Shown: one piece after another, positions 36,901 to 50,123 of the stretch
Position numbering within the stretch: position 1 is the stretch's first letter
Layout of the letters: the number at the start of each line of letters is the position of its first letter
Assembly (NCBI RefSeq): GCF_036370855.1
Contig: NC_088099.1
Coordinates: forward strand, 140,251,517 to 140,315,516
Direction of reading: 5' to 3'
Source: Dromaius novaehollandiae
Taxonomy: Eukaryota; Chordata; Aves; Casuariiformes; Dromaiidae
DNA: 64,000 bases
Translations under genes and position numbers: made by a program
The notes under the pieces: generated by a model
What the model was told of the DNA's origin: nothing
The model's database searches: none
Seen by the model: the letters and a program-made list of their open reading frames with translations, nothing else

Positions 36901-39900
36901 ATTGCGGTGGCTGCGGTACCTCAAAAGACTTGTACTCCGTGGGGAAAATTTCTGTAGAGGTGTGGGTCTTTGTAAAACTTTCATAGTTGAAAGTGATGCA
37001 ACTCCCACTTCCAGGATTAAAAAAAAAAAAAAAAAAAAAGATAATTTTATTCTGAATTTTTCTTCAAAAGGAAACTTTTGTTTTCTAATGCCTATATTTA
37101 AAAAAAGAAGGGATATGATTTGTTATGAGTAAAATACAAGACCTAAGAGTGAAATTGCAAAAAAGAGCCAGTTCTGAAGTCAATGTGAATTCCCTGATAT
37201 TCAGGTTACAAGGAAACAGAGTAGAGTTTATGCAGTAATTTAAATATGCAGTATTTAACAGTATTTCTGACTATTCAGCTGCTACTCAGCTTCAGATACT
37301 CCTTGACATGTACCAAAAAAAAAAAGATAATAGGACCAAATATTATGATCAAATTAGGTTGACCTCTACACCGACCATGTTCTGACTTTCTTATCCCATC
37401 ATTTGGACTCAAATTAACTTGACCAGTTTTTCACATATGTGCTCTTCTAAACTGTGTTATGCCACAGATGCATATATTGTCCATCGTACTTGTAAACTCT
37501 CATTGCTGTAGCATGTCATTAATTTTCTCAGCTTTGTGATTTAAGCTGATTTTAGTCTCTCTAAGCTTCATTTTCTATCTGCAAAATTCTCAGAAAAGCA
37601 AAATGAGCAAAGGGAAGTTTGCACCAGAGCAGACACTTGCATCTGAGTCTCCAGATTCCTTGGCTGTTTAACCATATTGACTTCCTCACTCTTTAGATAT
37701 GTTTCTTAGCCTTGGAGATGGGAGGTCTTATAAATGCTTACCACACATTCAGTCCACTTCCTCATATTTGATTACAGCTGGTACTAGGGTCCCTGTTCGT
37801 AGAGGGTGCCAGTATCTGTGACCAGACTGTCGAGTAGAGGAGGCAATAATGTGCTATTTGTTTTAGAAACTACTGGTTCTTGCTGACAATCTTGATAGTT
37901 TCTGACCCTTCCCTTCCTTAGATAGCACTGTAGATCAGATTGCAATTAGGCAATTTTCCCAGTTTGAATGCTTATTACTACCTCCCAGTAATTTCTTACT
38001 GGGTGTGAGTAAGGAGGTGGTACAGACCATTGCAGCAGCAGCAGTGTGACCTGCTCTTAAGTGACTTTATTCTTCCAGACCCCTTAAAGGGCAGCTGTGG
38101 GCTATTGCTATTCTATTGGAGGAAGTGTGAGGGACTTTCTTGTTCAACATGTCTGTGAATCTGCTGGTGAGTTGGTAAGGGAAGGACTGCGTGAGGTGTC
38201 CCTATAATGGTGACATCCAAAAGCCTGTCTCTATTGTCTGATTCGAGTGATGCACCAGCTACTAGTAAGGGTTACATCATGGGTAAGAGTAACACGGCTG
38301 AAACGCAAACCAGGCAAAGCAGCTCAAAGGGATGGAGAAGATGGTATCAGTTCCGGGGGTAAGTCCATCAGTAGTTACTAGTATTCGTAACACAGTGGTT
38401 AATTTTATTTCACCAACCACTGTTAGATGGTCCTGTTACAGCAATGGCTCAGTTATTAGTTTTTGCACTTGCAAAGAGATTGCGACATTTCCTTTTGGAC
38501 AAGCCCCTTGCTGTTGCTGTGCCTGTTTCCACCCTGCCATCACGAGGGTGGGTTATGTGCGATTGTGTTGAGCAGCGGGTGCTGGGCTGACGTCCGGCGG
38601 CTCGCTCGCCGACGGTTCTGCTCACTGGGACCTTATTGAACTCAGGCACAAGAATTGGTACCAATTGCTTATCTGTTTCTGGAGTTTAGATGCTGTATGA
38701 CGGTAAACGGGCTGGGATCTGCGTGTGGGCACGTGCCAACTTCTATCCTTTCTGTCACTGTTATATTCTGCAAAGTTACTGAGACTGGAATTTCCTCCGG
38801 GTGCAGATGTTTTTTCAGCCTGTTATACCAGGAACTTGATAAAGCTGTTAGGATGAAAATAGTGTGTTGTAATTTTGTAGGCCAGGTGCAGAAGACATCT
38901 TTGAAGAGGACTTTTGCAGACAGCTAAAGACTTTTTTTGCAGGTACTGAGGGGTGAGACAAGCAACTCACAGCTGAATTCCTTTGTGGTTGACTATTTTA
39001 ATGCTTCTTAGACCTAGCTGTATTTAAGTTGCCTCAGTCCTAATATGGACATATTTATTATTTTAAATATAAAGAAAAAAAAGAATAATATATCCTATAA
39101 TACCTTGTAATAACAACCAGAATTTGGACTTGTACCATTCTTTGTTTTATTTGACAGCTTAAAGCTGTTGCATTCAAATAACATTTATCTCAACAGTGGT
39201 AATCAATGTTAGTTTTGTTATGTTGATCATATTGTATAATACATGGGCCTAAAATCATCTGAAATCTGTGAGCTGTCTTTGGCACTGTATTTCTCATTTT
39301 TCTTTTTTCCTTTTCAATTTGCTATGTTTGCCTGAAATTTCATATAAAGACATGAGCAATTCATGCATGCAGAACATATTGACTTCTGTTTTTCACTAAC
39401 GTTCATTGACCTTTTAGGTCAATAAATTTTGAAGCTGACTTAAGAAGTCAATATGCCTTATTTTAATTTAGATTAAATTTTAGTCTGATTCAGCACTCTC
39501 TGCTTTCCTTTTTATAAATAAAAAAAAAGCTTATGTCAATTTATTATTAAAATGTATGTCAAATAAGAACTGTTTCTTATAAGTCTGGAAGTCTCTAGCT
39601 GGATTATAATTTTTGCCGTATTCCCAGTTCACTATTCCAGCCTCCCACTGCATATCTTGTCCCTCTCAAGTGTTCTAATATTAGCTGTAGAAAGTGATAC
39701 AGATAATTAAACAAAATTGTGTGAAATGCAGGAGCAAATGTTTTCCTTGAAGTTTAAATTTCACCTTACATGAGCACATAAGCATATTTGGCTTAAATTA
39801 GATTTCCATCTAACATTATTAATTTCATCAAGGAAGCCTTGTATATTAATTACAGATACCAATTATATTATTTCATCTTCCCTTTCCATTGAAGCTTCAA

Positions 39901-42484
39901 TGAGAATTCATCAAGTGAAGGACATGATTATCATAATAATTGTAAAAATTCACCCAAGTCTTTTACGCATGTGCACATAGAAATGTTAGTACCATTGGAA
40001 TCTGGCATGTGAGAATGTGCTCTTCAAAGTTATATGTCAAATACATGTGGAAATAAAAAGGAAGGGAGTGTTTCCTCTACTGCAGTTTTATTTTATTTCC
40101 ATGAATGCTTTCCTTTGATAAAGTAATTTGGCAGCCAGAGTCTCATAGAAATCACTGCAATGGTACTAATAGTTCTAATGTAAAATTGTTGATTTTGTAA
40201 AAAGTTGCCCTGAGATGCTAAGATTTTATATAAAGCATGGAAGCAAAAGAATAGCGGTATTGTGAGTTTACAGTCAAACACATTAGCCAGTTAAAAATAC
40301 TGCCAAAACTGAAGTCCTTCCTCATATCATTAAGCTTTTCAACATAAAAACTGAAAGCTCCTTGTTTATATATCGCCAGGCATTTTGATGTTTTCTGAGT
40401 ACACAGAAAACTCAACCACTGAAATGCAAAACTAATGGAAAGAACTTTTGGAAAAATAAGTTTTTGTGTTGTTCCCGTAAGGGGTGAAGGCCAGCAGCCT
40501 GTCCTAGGTCTGCACCGAGGCCAGTGGTGTGCAGCGAGGCTGCTGGCGCGGCGTCCGGGCAGCGGCAGCCCATGGGGCGGTGGGCACTTGCTGGACACGG
40601 GGATGGGGAGTGCAGTCCCCGGAAGATCTCTGTCACGGTGGGTTATGCCAGCCTTAAAGCGGGACCGTGTGTGTGTGGTCTCGGTGTTCTGAGGTCATCT
40701 TTGATGGAGCAGTCTCTTTCTAGATTACATTAGTAACCGTAATAGCTAGGACCTACATTTTGTTTCACGTGCACGTTCATACTCCAGAGAGCAGCATGGA
40801 GGAGGTGCTGGATACCTGTTGGCTGTGTGGTGGCCTGCTGTCTGTCAGCTGTGCAGACCGCATTGGAGCAAAGCCAGGGTAGCTGGCATGTAAGATGAAG
40901 TTTCGTGTCAGAAGGTAGCTATTTTAGGAAAATTGCAAAGGCATTTTTTTTTCTGTTTTGAAAACATCAAAGTTAATAGAGTTTTGCTGTGGCTTATTGC
41001 CCACAATCAAGAGGCAGGAGGAAATTTATAAATTGGAGACCACAGAGGTTAAAATAACTATTTTCTGAAGATAACAATTTGAGATTGCAATAGCAATCTT
41101 TGAGACTGATTTCAGAACAACAGCTTCTGAGAAATTCCAAATCATGTCGTATGACCATTAAGTAAGACAACCTGTAGAAGAAGATATCCTCTAGTGTTTG
41201 AAGTGTAGCATGCCTCCTTACATACGATTGTTTTGATAATGTTTTAAGATGTGCTTTGTCTGCTGGTATTGATGTGGTTACTCAGCAAAGTCTTGTTCTA
41301 AATTTCACTGAAATTCTTTGCAAAATCTCTTGGCTGCGTCACCATAATGCAGAATGTTCCTGTCCTGGTAGGCAAAGGCTGTGCTTTTGCAGTCTTCTTT
41401 GTTCTTTCAAATTACATTACCACAGGAGAAAAGCTGCTCTGAAGTCATGTTAAGTAGCTATATTTTGACTTTGTTCCCTGGGAAATACTGCATGGCCAGC
41501 TATCATGGTATTATCTTACCTTCACTTGATAAAGATGAAGAAATACTCTTGTTGTCTTTCAGTGAATGAACTAAATGGAGAAATAGTTAAAAAGTATTTC
41601 GAATTTCAGCAATAAAGTAACTGAAAAAAATGTAATTGTCAGGAAATACTCGGTCACTAAATTGAGATAGCAATTGATAGCGAGCATATTCAGATGTTAA
41701 GTTTGGAGCTTCAGCAACCCATAAATCCAGGTATCATTTGCCACATTTGGAGTACTAATTTGATAACAATATAAAGACAACCATTATAAATTATAATGAA
41801 ATTCCTTACAGGAACATGCAACACTGATTTCATGCTGACTGCTAATGCCTAGTTATACCATTAATGCACTGAATTTGGGATACACAGAGATTAAGACTAC
41901 AGAGACAGTCATCTTAAATTTGAACAAAATTTAGTATATGCTCATCATTGCATTTAACTAGTGTAGTTAATTTCTATTCCTGTCCTTGTAATCTTAGAAT
42001 TTTTTAGTAATTTGGCAGTAAAGACAGAAAAATGGCATTGTGCATGTAACAGCTTTGTAAGCATTTGTCACTAACAGCCCAATCATAGCTGCCACACGGT
42101 TGCGATGAAACTGGAAACAGCTGAAATCAATGATAGATTTGCCAAAAATTACTGTGAATGGGTCATCAAACTGCTGTCATGTCCCTTGCCTATTAATGGA
42201 AATATGTACCTGTAGTTTCAGAGTAGCTGCACCTTTGCTTTGACCTGCCTCTCCATTGCTTTTGTGTGATGTATTAATGCATAGTTGTTTTTACCATTGA
42301 ATAGTTGCCTTTTGCAGCTTCCATTTTCAATATATATGATTAATTAGTTATTCTTTGTTTGATTTATTTCCTTTCTACTTTCTCTTCAAATCTGCACGAT
42401 AACTAGAGTTTAGAAACAATCTTTAGAAGGAGCACATGTTGTTATAAGAAATGTGATGAATTTTCTTTTTTTTTTTTTTTTTAG
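33953..42484 (+). other. Rab intron 1
   Basis: An 8.5-kb phase-1 intron (Gly55 split), from a GTGAGT donor to a TTTAG acceptor preceded by a run of about 17 T. Its first 500 bases belong to the CpG island. Further in are a 21-base A-run (37019-37039) and two isolated CpG-containing GC patches (about 38570-38620 and 40490-40620). No additional exon of the Rab gene is seen, and I find no recognisable LINE. Confidence 0.8.
37019..37039. repeat. Poly(A) run, 21 bases
   Basis: Twenty-one consecutive A at 37019-37039, after 'cttccaggatt'. It could be the tail of an old retroposed sequence, but no target-site duplication or recognisable body was found. Confidence 0.9.
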
Positions 42485-42545
42485 GCATTGATTTTAAAGT
42501 AAAACCAGTAACATTTAATGATACAAGAGTAAAACTTCAAATATG
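42485..42545 (+). CDS. Rab GTPase exon 2: RabF1 and RabF2 motifs
   Basis: A 61-bp exon that completes Gly55 and encodes residues 56-74 plus two bases of Trp75. It carries the RabF1 signature IGIDFK (effector-side switch I / beta-2) and RabF2 KLQIW (beta-3), with KVKPVTFNDTRV between them. Splitting Trp at the QIW/DTAG junction, and placing the previous junction at TIG/ID, matches the Rab8/Rab10 gene structure as I know it. The frame is continuous from exon 1 (G + GC) and into exon 3 (TG + G). The acceptor follows a long T-run at about 42464-42482; the donor is GTAAGT. Confidence 0.93.
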
Positions 42546-43659
42546 GTAAGTTTCAATTTATATCACAAATGAAATCAAACTAAATTACATTACAACATGA
42601 AAAGTCTCATCTGCCTTTAATTGTGTGTCTTCCTACAGTGCAGTTATGTAACAGATCATTTGAAAACTTGAATTTGGGCTAGGGGAGCATCTTGTTTGTA
42701 GTGACTAATATAAGTTAAAAAGAAGATTGTTACTAGGTTGTTTTAACAATAAAATTTTGCTGTTGTAGCATACAAATAATACAGATCCATATTAAGTATA
42801 TGTAATTTTACCAGTATATTAAGGGAAATGGTAAAGTAAGAAAATTTTGATTTCATTACTCAATAAATACATGTTCAAAAGGCCACCAAGAGAAAGCTAG
42901 ATAGGTTAATCTTTGAGTACCTATACTCTGCTTCGTGTTTTTGTTTTTGATTCTTTTTTTTTAAAGGAGATACAGGGCTACTGCTAACTATCTCTCCAGG
43001 CGTCCAGTACTGAGGATTATCTATATTTGCCAGTACTTAACTTTTCAAGAAGTAGCTCTGTACATGAGTTACTGGACTAGCATTAGATCTTCAGTTACTC
43101 CATCTGAGGTTCTAATACAAATGTCTTGGAGGCCTGTAGGCAGCTTTCCTAAGGTGTTATTGTGATGTTTAGCATTGTTAGGAATTTCTGCAGCCCTGTG
43201 TATTATGACTTTTTCCCAACACCCATGTTCTAGCTAAGCCTAGTCATCCTCTTACTGTCTGCATCACAGTTTGCAAAGGCTTATCAGAATATAGGATTGT
43301 CATCTGCCTCCTGCAGTCCTTGTACTCCAGAATTTTTATGTCACGAATTGTGCTGATCTTGCTGATTTACTGTACATAAAGAAGCAATGGTAAGCGTGAA
43401 GATATCATACTAGACTTCAACGATTACTTTAGCTTTCCAAGGAGGGATGTATTACTGAAAATAATTTTTCACTATATTTTTCACTGCTGAATGGCACATA
43501 TTTCACATCCAGATTTTCTCCTTTTCTTGCTCCTTTTGTGCTAGGGCACACAGTTCAGAATTTGGACAGTACTCTTAAAAATGAAGCGATTTCCTTGGGT
43601 GGAGGAATTCTGATGTTCATTTATTTTGATTTTTTGTGACTTTTTATGGTTTCTTTCAG
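42546..43659 (+). other. Rab intron 2
   Basis: A 1.1-kb phase-2 intron (Trp75 split), GTAAGT to TTTCTTTCAG. Nothing else is recognised in it. Confidence 0.88.
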
Positions 43660-43798
43660 GGATACTGCTGGCCAGGAACGATTCCATACACTTAGTACTA
43701 GTTATTTTCGTGGAGCACAAGGGTTTGTTCTTGTATATGACATCACAAATCTGGACAGTTTTCAAGGTATAGCAAGCTGGATGAAAGACATACATGAG
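43660..43798 (+). CDS. Rab GTPase exon 3: switch II and RabF3-F5
   Basis: A 139-bp exon encoding the end of Trp75 and residues 76-121. It starts with the G3 box DTAGQE (residues 76-81), and the catalytic Gln80 (Ras Gln61 equivalent) is present, so GTP hydrolysis should be possible. RabF3 reads RFHTL; the His at this position is shared with Rab10 (FHT) rather than Rab8 or Rab13 (FRT). RabF4 is YFRGA (usually YYRGA) and RabF5 is LVYDIT. The exon ends SWMKDIHE in phase 0, at the same place as in Rab8 and Rab10. The acceptor is TTTCAG and the donor GTAAAT. Confidence 0.94.
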
Positions 43799-45059
43799 GT
43801 AAATATATCTAATAGTGACTGATCTTTTAATGAAGGTAGTTAATGAGTTATTACATGAGATTTATTGTTGTGGCTTGAGCTATATGTTCCTAACCACATA
43901 GTGATGCTTCCTTAGTTTAAAATTTTAGAAGTGCAAAAATACTCAATTTCTAGGAATGTAAATTGTAAAAATGATTGTATGATTGTACCAATCTCAAAAC
44001 TAGCAATTGATGAATGTTATAACTGAAGCTGGATAGTAAAAAAATTAATTTAGTCCTAGTGCGATATCAATTTCTGAAGTGTCTCAACAAAAATATATGA
44101 GGCCATTCATTGTAAAAGAAATGTTTTTAAGCAGTAACTGTTAAAACACAGGGCATTTCCTGAGATTTAATTACTCAGTAGGGGATGGTGACTTCCCCTG
44201 CATTTGTTTTGTTCTGTAAATGCAAACCAGTTGTTAACCCTCCATTAACACCTGGGCCAAAGTGGCTGTCGCTACAGCACCCTTGAAAATGTGCAAGGGT
44301 GGAAGAAACAAATAAAAAGGGAAAATGGATATAGGTTTTATTAACTACTCGGCAGTGATAGGAAGTTTAAATTTTACACTTGAACCAATCAAATCCTATT
44401 TTTGGAGGTGATTCCATTCTGTGCAGATGGAGATTTTTACATATAAAGATTTTAAATAAGCCGTACAGTGTGCTAAGTCATTTTTACAACAGTTGAAAAT
44501 AACTATTGAAGCAATTTAACACTCTCAGAAACTCTGCTGATTTTATAAAAACTGGCCTGATTATGATCATATTACCAGTAATATTCTCATTTTACTTCAA
44601 TTATTTGAAGTGTGGAATAAAACAACTTTCCTATTAAAAATAAATTACTGTTTAAGTACGTTCAAGACATGAATGTACTGCAGTATCTGTATCATTCAGA
44701 TATTCAGAACTAGAGGAAACTAAGTAATATGATTGTATATAAGAAAGCTTACTAGAAAAATTTCCTCACAGATAAGTATCTTAGGACTTCATTGACAAAT
44801 CCAATACAAGTAGCTTGGATTTGTAAAGCACTCATTAAGGGTGTGGTCACTGCAAGAAAATTACTTTAGAACCTGACACCATTCTTTATTTGTGGAATTG
44901 CAGTCATAGTCAAATTTATTAAGGTGTTCCTTTGCTGATATGGTTTTGTGCTGTTGTATATAACTGTTCTGAAAGGCTGATTCTATTAGGCCTTTAAAAA
45001 TGAAATATAAGAACTGTGTGTCAGGAATACAGTTTTTTCCATGATGTTTTGAACAAGAT

Positions 45060-45290
45060 TCCAGTTACCATATTATACATAGGAGAAAACTCTTCACAGT
45101 AGGGTGATGAAACACTGGAACAGGTGCCCAGAGAGGTTCTGGGATCCCCATCTTTGGAGTTCCTCAAAACTTGTTTCAACAAGGCCCTGAGAAACCTGAC
45201 CTGGCTTTGAAGTTGGCCATGCTTTGACAGGGGGGCATTAGACCAGATGACTTCCAGAGGTCCTTGCCAAACTAAATCACTGTGATCCAG
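45060..45290 (+). mobile_element. CR1 LINE 3' end, sense, 5'-truncated
   Basis: The + strand shows the typical CR1 3' terminal sequence: 'agggtgatgaaacactggaacaggtgcccagagagg' (from about 45101), 'ctttggagttcctcaaaact', 'aagttggccatgctttgacagggggg', 'agaccagatgacttccagaggtcc' (about 45240-45262). This is the classic avian CR1 tail used for 5'-truncated insertions. It has many point differences and no coding capacity. It lies in intron 3 in the same direction as the Rab gene and ends next to the palindrome at 45282. Confidence 0.85.
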
Positions 45291-45306
45291 ATGGCATCTG
45301 GATCAC
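45282..45306. repeat. Perfect 25-base palindrome at the CR1 terminus
   Basis: 'gtgatccagatg' (45282-45293) and 'catctggatcac' (45295-45306) are exact reverse complements around one central G. It immediately follows the CR1 tail and partly overlaps it. It is followed by two copies of 'agaaaccttttgc' (45308-45320 and 45323-45335). Confidence 0.9.
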
Positions 45307-46940
45307 GAGAAACCTTTTGCATAGAAACCTTTTGCTCTAGTTTTCTTTTAAACACAAGGCACTGCTTTTCATTCGGCCAGTCTCATGGTGTGGCCATGAA
45401 GACAGCAAAACCAGTTCCTAATGATTACCTCAGTGCTGGAAATTCTCTGCTAGCAAAGAACTGTCTGCAGGGGGAGGCAAGATTCGTTTCCTCATGCAGT
45501 AGCAAGTCTTTGTGAAGCCATTTAGTACTTTTGGAATACATTAGCTTTCAGTCTGCTCTCTTAAAAAAAAAGAAAAAAAGCAACCTTGCAAACAGGACAT
45601 GAAATTTATGGGTGTGAGGAGTTACTGCCATTTTTGCATAGTGCCCATCTCTGATTCTGTGCAGTTAGAAGCATCGAGAGTCAGGATCTTTGACAGTCTT
45701 TCAGTATTGTTGCATCATATATAACTAAAAGGACCACAGCAAATTGCTTTACAAATGTAAATTAATTTAACTTCCAACTCCTCTGTTTTTTACTTCTGCA
45801 GATGGAAAAGCTTGGTGGCAAAAAGACTGAATTGTTCCAAGCTCATAGATGGGTCTGTTAAGGCCGTGATTAGAACTCAGAATTTCTTGTCCATGTCACT
45901 TTGCTAAATTGGTGTATCTCTAATCCCAGATTGGTTTGAGGATAAGTTGGTTGATGTCTGTCCAGTCAAGTCTAAATTTACTAATAGACAAACAACTTCT
46001 ATCACTTCTGCAATTCCAGTGAGGTGCTGGAAACTAGGCATTTGTGAATGTGATCATAATGTGGCACTCGGAAAAATACATGGAAAGAGACATACGTGTA
46101 AGAATCAGTATGAACACCATATATGTGATACTGTCAAAGAGATTGTGAGGACAGCATATTACTTACAACTTATTCTTCATTTATACAAAGAATAAGTTTC
46201 TATTGCCATTATCTAGTGAGTAGAAGGAAGAAACTTCATGGCTTTAGGGCCTTTCCCAGTTCTGCCTCCATCTTGCTGCATGACCATGCCTACTTCTGTC
46301 TCACCTTGGTATTTGAAAAATGATATTAATGCTACTTCTCTTCCTCAAATGTACTATCATAATGTTTAATTAGTTTATCAGATCTGGGTTCTCAGTGTCA
46401 CTCTGTGGACCTGCAAACAAACTTCTGTTGCCTTTTCAACCTGTAATCAGTGACTATTAAAATCATACTGCCTTGCATAGCTACACCCTGGAAATGTGGT
46501 GGATGGACAATATGGTGATTTTGTGGGAAAACTCAGACTTCACTGGCAATCTGCTGCAGGGGAGGTTGAGGCCAGCAATTCATGGTGGAGTCTGTGCTCA
46601 CCATTTAAAAAGTCAAGAGATAGTTTCTCCCAGTAACCTGTAAGTAGAAAGGTGACTTGGTTCTCCTTTGATAAAGATGTTTGCACTATTTTTAAACACT
46701 CATATAGTACTCACATAAATTCACAGCACTACTGTGTGACAATCTTTCTGTAAAATGAAGTTTTTTTGTGTTCTTGCTTGCTATTAATAGCTACATAGTC
46801 AAGGAGTGACTCAGGATATGTATTTACCTGATGGGGTGCACGGGTTAGGTGAAAGTTAAGCAGTACTGCAATTAGTTAAGAGTATGGATGGATGGCTTCT
46901 ATCAGAGCTCAGCCTATAAAGTGCACTATGATATTACTTT

Positions 46941-47219
46941 ATGCTGAGTCCAATATTCCTAATCCAGTTTCTGGCACCGCTGCGTTTGAGGCTATGGTGC
47001 TGCTCCCTCATGTGGCCAGCGATCACAGCAGCCAGCGAGCTGGCAGTCTGGCTCCTCGGCCTCTTGGCTCTAGCTGCTGCTGAAGCCTTTGACAAACCAC
47101 TTTTGCCAAAACCTGGTAACTCCAGACACAACCAAACTTCAAAAAATTGGATCAGGTTCAAGAAATCTCACAATTCCAATTTTGGAGGAGATACTTCCTT
47201 TTTGGACATCTTCAAATAA
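46941..47219 (+). other. Open frame with signal-peptide-like N-terminus (uncertain)
   Basis: This is a 92-codon + strand frame inside Rab intron 3. Its middle is strikingly hydrophobic (SELAVWLLGLLALAAAEAF), like a signal peptide with a possible cleavage after an Ala-rich stretch. A polar basic tail follows with an N-glycosylation-type site (NQTS). The DNA at 46970-47090 is GC-rich against an AT-rich intron. I recognise no family and see no promoter or poly(A) signal dedicated to it. It could be a retrocopy fragment, a repeat remnant or chance; a minus-strand frame overlaps it almost fully. Confidence 0.15.
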
Positions 47220-50033
47220 GTATTCTGATTATTTTTATTTTAAATTTCAGTAAAATATGAACGTTGAAGTGCTAAAAACAAACAAAGTTTAGGATGGTGA
47301 CACAAAAATCTGGGCAATTTTTTTAAAGATACCAAAGCAAAACATTTTTTTCCACTTCTCAAAAAACTTTTACTTTTTGTTGCAGCTTAGATTGATAAAT
47401 TGTTAAAAGTATTCTTCCATGACATGGACTCTAATAGCTTAGACAGTGCTGACTTACACAATAGCACAATATGCAATAGCATAAAATAACCATCCTCCTT
47501 CTAGCTATGAATTTTGCATTTGGAAGGTTGATTCCTGAGTTATAAATAAAAGAAGATACAAATACACAGTGAGTTTTTGGAGGCATTGTAGAGCCGTATT
47601 TATAGCAGATTCAATTCAGTGTACCTCTGCTGTTTTTATGCCAGCTAAGCACACAGTCAAACTTCTGCGTAGTAATACTGACTTAACTTTTCAAACCTCT
47701 CATCTGGAGGTCTTCTTGATATATATTCATCTTGATATATATTCTTTTGTTTTCTAAAAGCGAGAAACTGCAAGATCCTGTCTTTAAAAGATGAAGTACC
47801 TTTAGTGCTCTGGTGGAAGATGCAATCAAAATGAAAATTCATTATTAAATGATATTAATGTATAAATAATAAGTATTTACTGAAATAGTTATTGAAATGC
47901 CTGGTATCTCTAATCTCCTTTAAATTTTGCATATTACTTGAGGCTGTTTAGAAAGAACATTCCTATTGCAAAAAAATTGTGCTTTTTTACAGAAATAAAT
48001 TGACAAGGTTAATTTCATATTTTTATACAGAAAGTATGTAGTATTTCCCTTTGACCTTTTACTTCAGAGTAAAGTCAGAAGTCACTTGTCAAGCCTTCAG
48101 CTACATAAAATCTTCTTTCAAATAAAAAGTTGATTATGTGATGAGATTAAATTGTCTATTTACTCTACCCTGTTTTAGGGACTGATGTATGCAATTTTAT
48201 GTAGGAGAACCATTGACCTTAATGAGTGAAGCTCCAATGCACTCTGAAACAGCCAACATTTTGGTCTATTAATCCAGGTTAGATTGATTGATTATTTTAG
48301 GCCTGTACTTTGTGCTCTTATGATGAGCTTACTTCATTTTAATACTACATTATGTTGAACATCAGCTGTGGTTATGAAATGAGATTAGCTGACTCTAAAA
48401 TGAGAGTGGATTAAAAAAATGAAATGATGTGCCTTAATAATAAATTGTGCCTACTGCTGTATTCGTCAGATGAGGCAACTTAGTTGTAGAAGTGCAAATA
48501 GACTAAAAATAATGATTCTGTCACCCTTTAATGAATAGAGATTTTTCTTTGCATTTCTCTGAGGGGAGGTATGTGTGTCTGTGCACACGTTGTGTGTTCT
48601 GGGAAAGAGGATTTTCTGCACCTGATTTAGGTTTACAGAAAAGATCCTGAGAATAATAGTTGTTAGGGCCTGAGGTGTTCCAGTAGTTACATATGTTACA
48701 GCAAAGCACGCTGCTCTGAGCCTGACCTGCCTGGCTCACTGGTAGGGCTGGGAGTTAATTCCTTATTCATGGCTAACCATGCCCCAGCTTCTCTCAGTAT
48801 TGCAAATTTACTGCAACCGTAATGATGAATTTTCAGAGTGTTTTTTTTTTTTTAAGGAAGTAAGGCATCTGCAGTCACACTGGGTGGATGGGTATATTTG
48901 TGCATGTCTGTTCCTTTCAATCTCTCTCCAGAAAACTTTTCAGACTATTAGCCAGTTTTCATCATCTTTGGAAGAGAGGCAGAGATCCTAAAGCAGTATA
49001 GGTATTATAACATAAGTCCTTTGATAGAGATCCAAGATTTCATTAATGTTCTTGTAGGCGAAAGATCTGTAGCCTGAGACCAGACTTTACCAGATATGAG
49101 AAGCTATGTGAACATTTATTTTCAGAATATAAGGCATAAGAAATGAGACCACATTTGCATTAATTGTCATGAGACTGAGACCCTCAGCTTCTTCCATTTG
49201 AGTTTGAAAATTGGTTTTTAATATTATGTTTTTTTCCAACAAATGTCAGTTTGTAAACCCACATTCTCTTGAGGAACTGTTCCCTTTCCCTGCCATTATT
49301 CTAGTGATGTATAGTTATAATGGCTTATCTTAAAATAACACTGGTGTAAAGCATCCAGGGCATTTCAGTCATCATGTATGCAATGGATTAGTGGAACAAA
49401 GGCTGGAGACTAGATCAAAAAGCTTGATTTTTCTTCCTTTTGAAATCAGTGAGGTTTTTAAATTTAAGAATCTAAGAATTAAGAATTTATTAAGAATCTA
49501 TTGCCTTCTTTCAAGAGTTTTAGAATAATCTAGCTTTTATGCTGAGTTTGAACATTTTGAATGTGATCTTACTGTCTCTATGAAAAACTTAAGCACAGAG
49601 AGGTGCTCTTTCACATGCAGCAAAGTCCGCCTTTTTTACTTGTGAGTACCAGATGTAGACCTGACTAATATTGATGGCTAATCCATGAAACTGCTACTTG
49701 AGGGAGGGCAGTGTCTATGAATTTGGGGCCACTTTAAAGCCACATTAAACATTCATCAGAAGATGGTGCCCAGGCACCACATACTTTATACGTTATGGAA
49801 GGTGTTTCAAGTTATGTCCTGTACTCGTAACCGGCTTTTTTCTGCTCTTTGGAATTTTTGGATCCAAGACATCCTTGGAGACCTGGCAACTAATGGAAAA
49901 TAGTTCAGGACAAAATTTAGCCTTTAATTTTAAGGAAATAAGATGTTGGGGGTTAGTGCAGGCTAAAGGTGAAGGGGTTTTGTTGTTTGCTTTTTCTCTT
50001 ACTTGACAGTTACTAATGCTGGTTCTCTTTTAG

Positions 50034-50123
50034 AAAGCAGGTGATGAAGTGGACATAATACTGCTGGGCAACAAGTGTGATAAGGAAAAAGAACGTGTAG
50101 TTCCAAAACTTAAAGGAGAAAAG
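50034..50123 (+). CDS. Rab GTPase exon 4: NKxD guanine-binding motif
   Basis: A 90-bp, phase 0/0 exon encoding residues 122-151 (KAGDEVDIILLGNKCDKEKE, then RVVPKLKGEK). GNKCD (133-137) is the G4 box that confers guanine specificity. The RVVPK.KGE block is a Rab10-like signature; Rab8 has RQVSKERGEK and Rab13 has RKVQKEQADK, as I recall them. The exon limits coincide with the homologous Rab8/10 exon. The acceptor is CTTTTAG and the donor GTATGC. Confidence 0.94.

Larger units (their letters stand above)
43799..50033 (+). other. Rab intron 3
   Basis: A 6.2-kb phase-0 intron. It contains a CR1 3' end (about 45060-45290), a perfect 25-base palindrome and a 15-base-period direct repeat just after it, and a GC-rich open frame with a signal-peptide-like start (46941-47219). 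The remainder is unremarkable. Confidence 0.85.
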
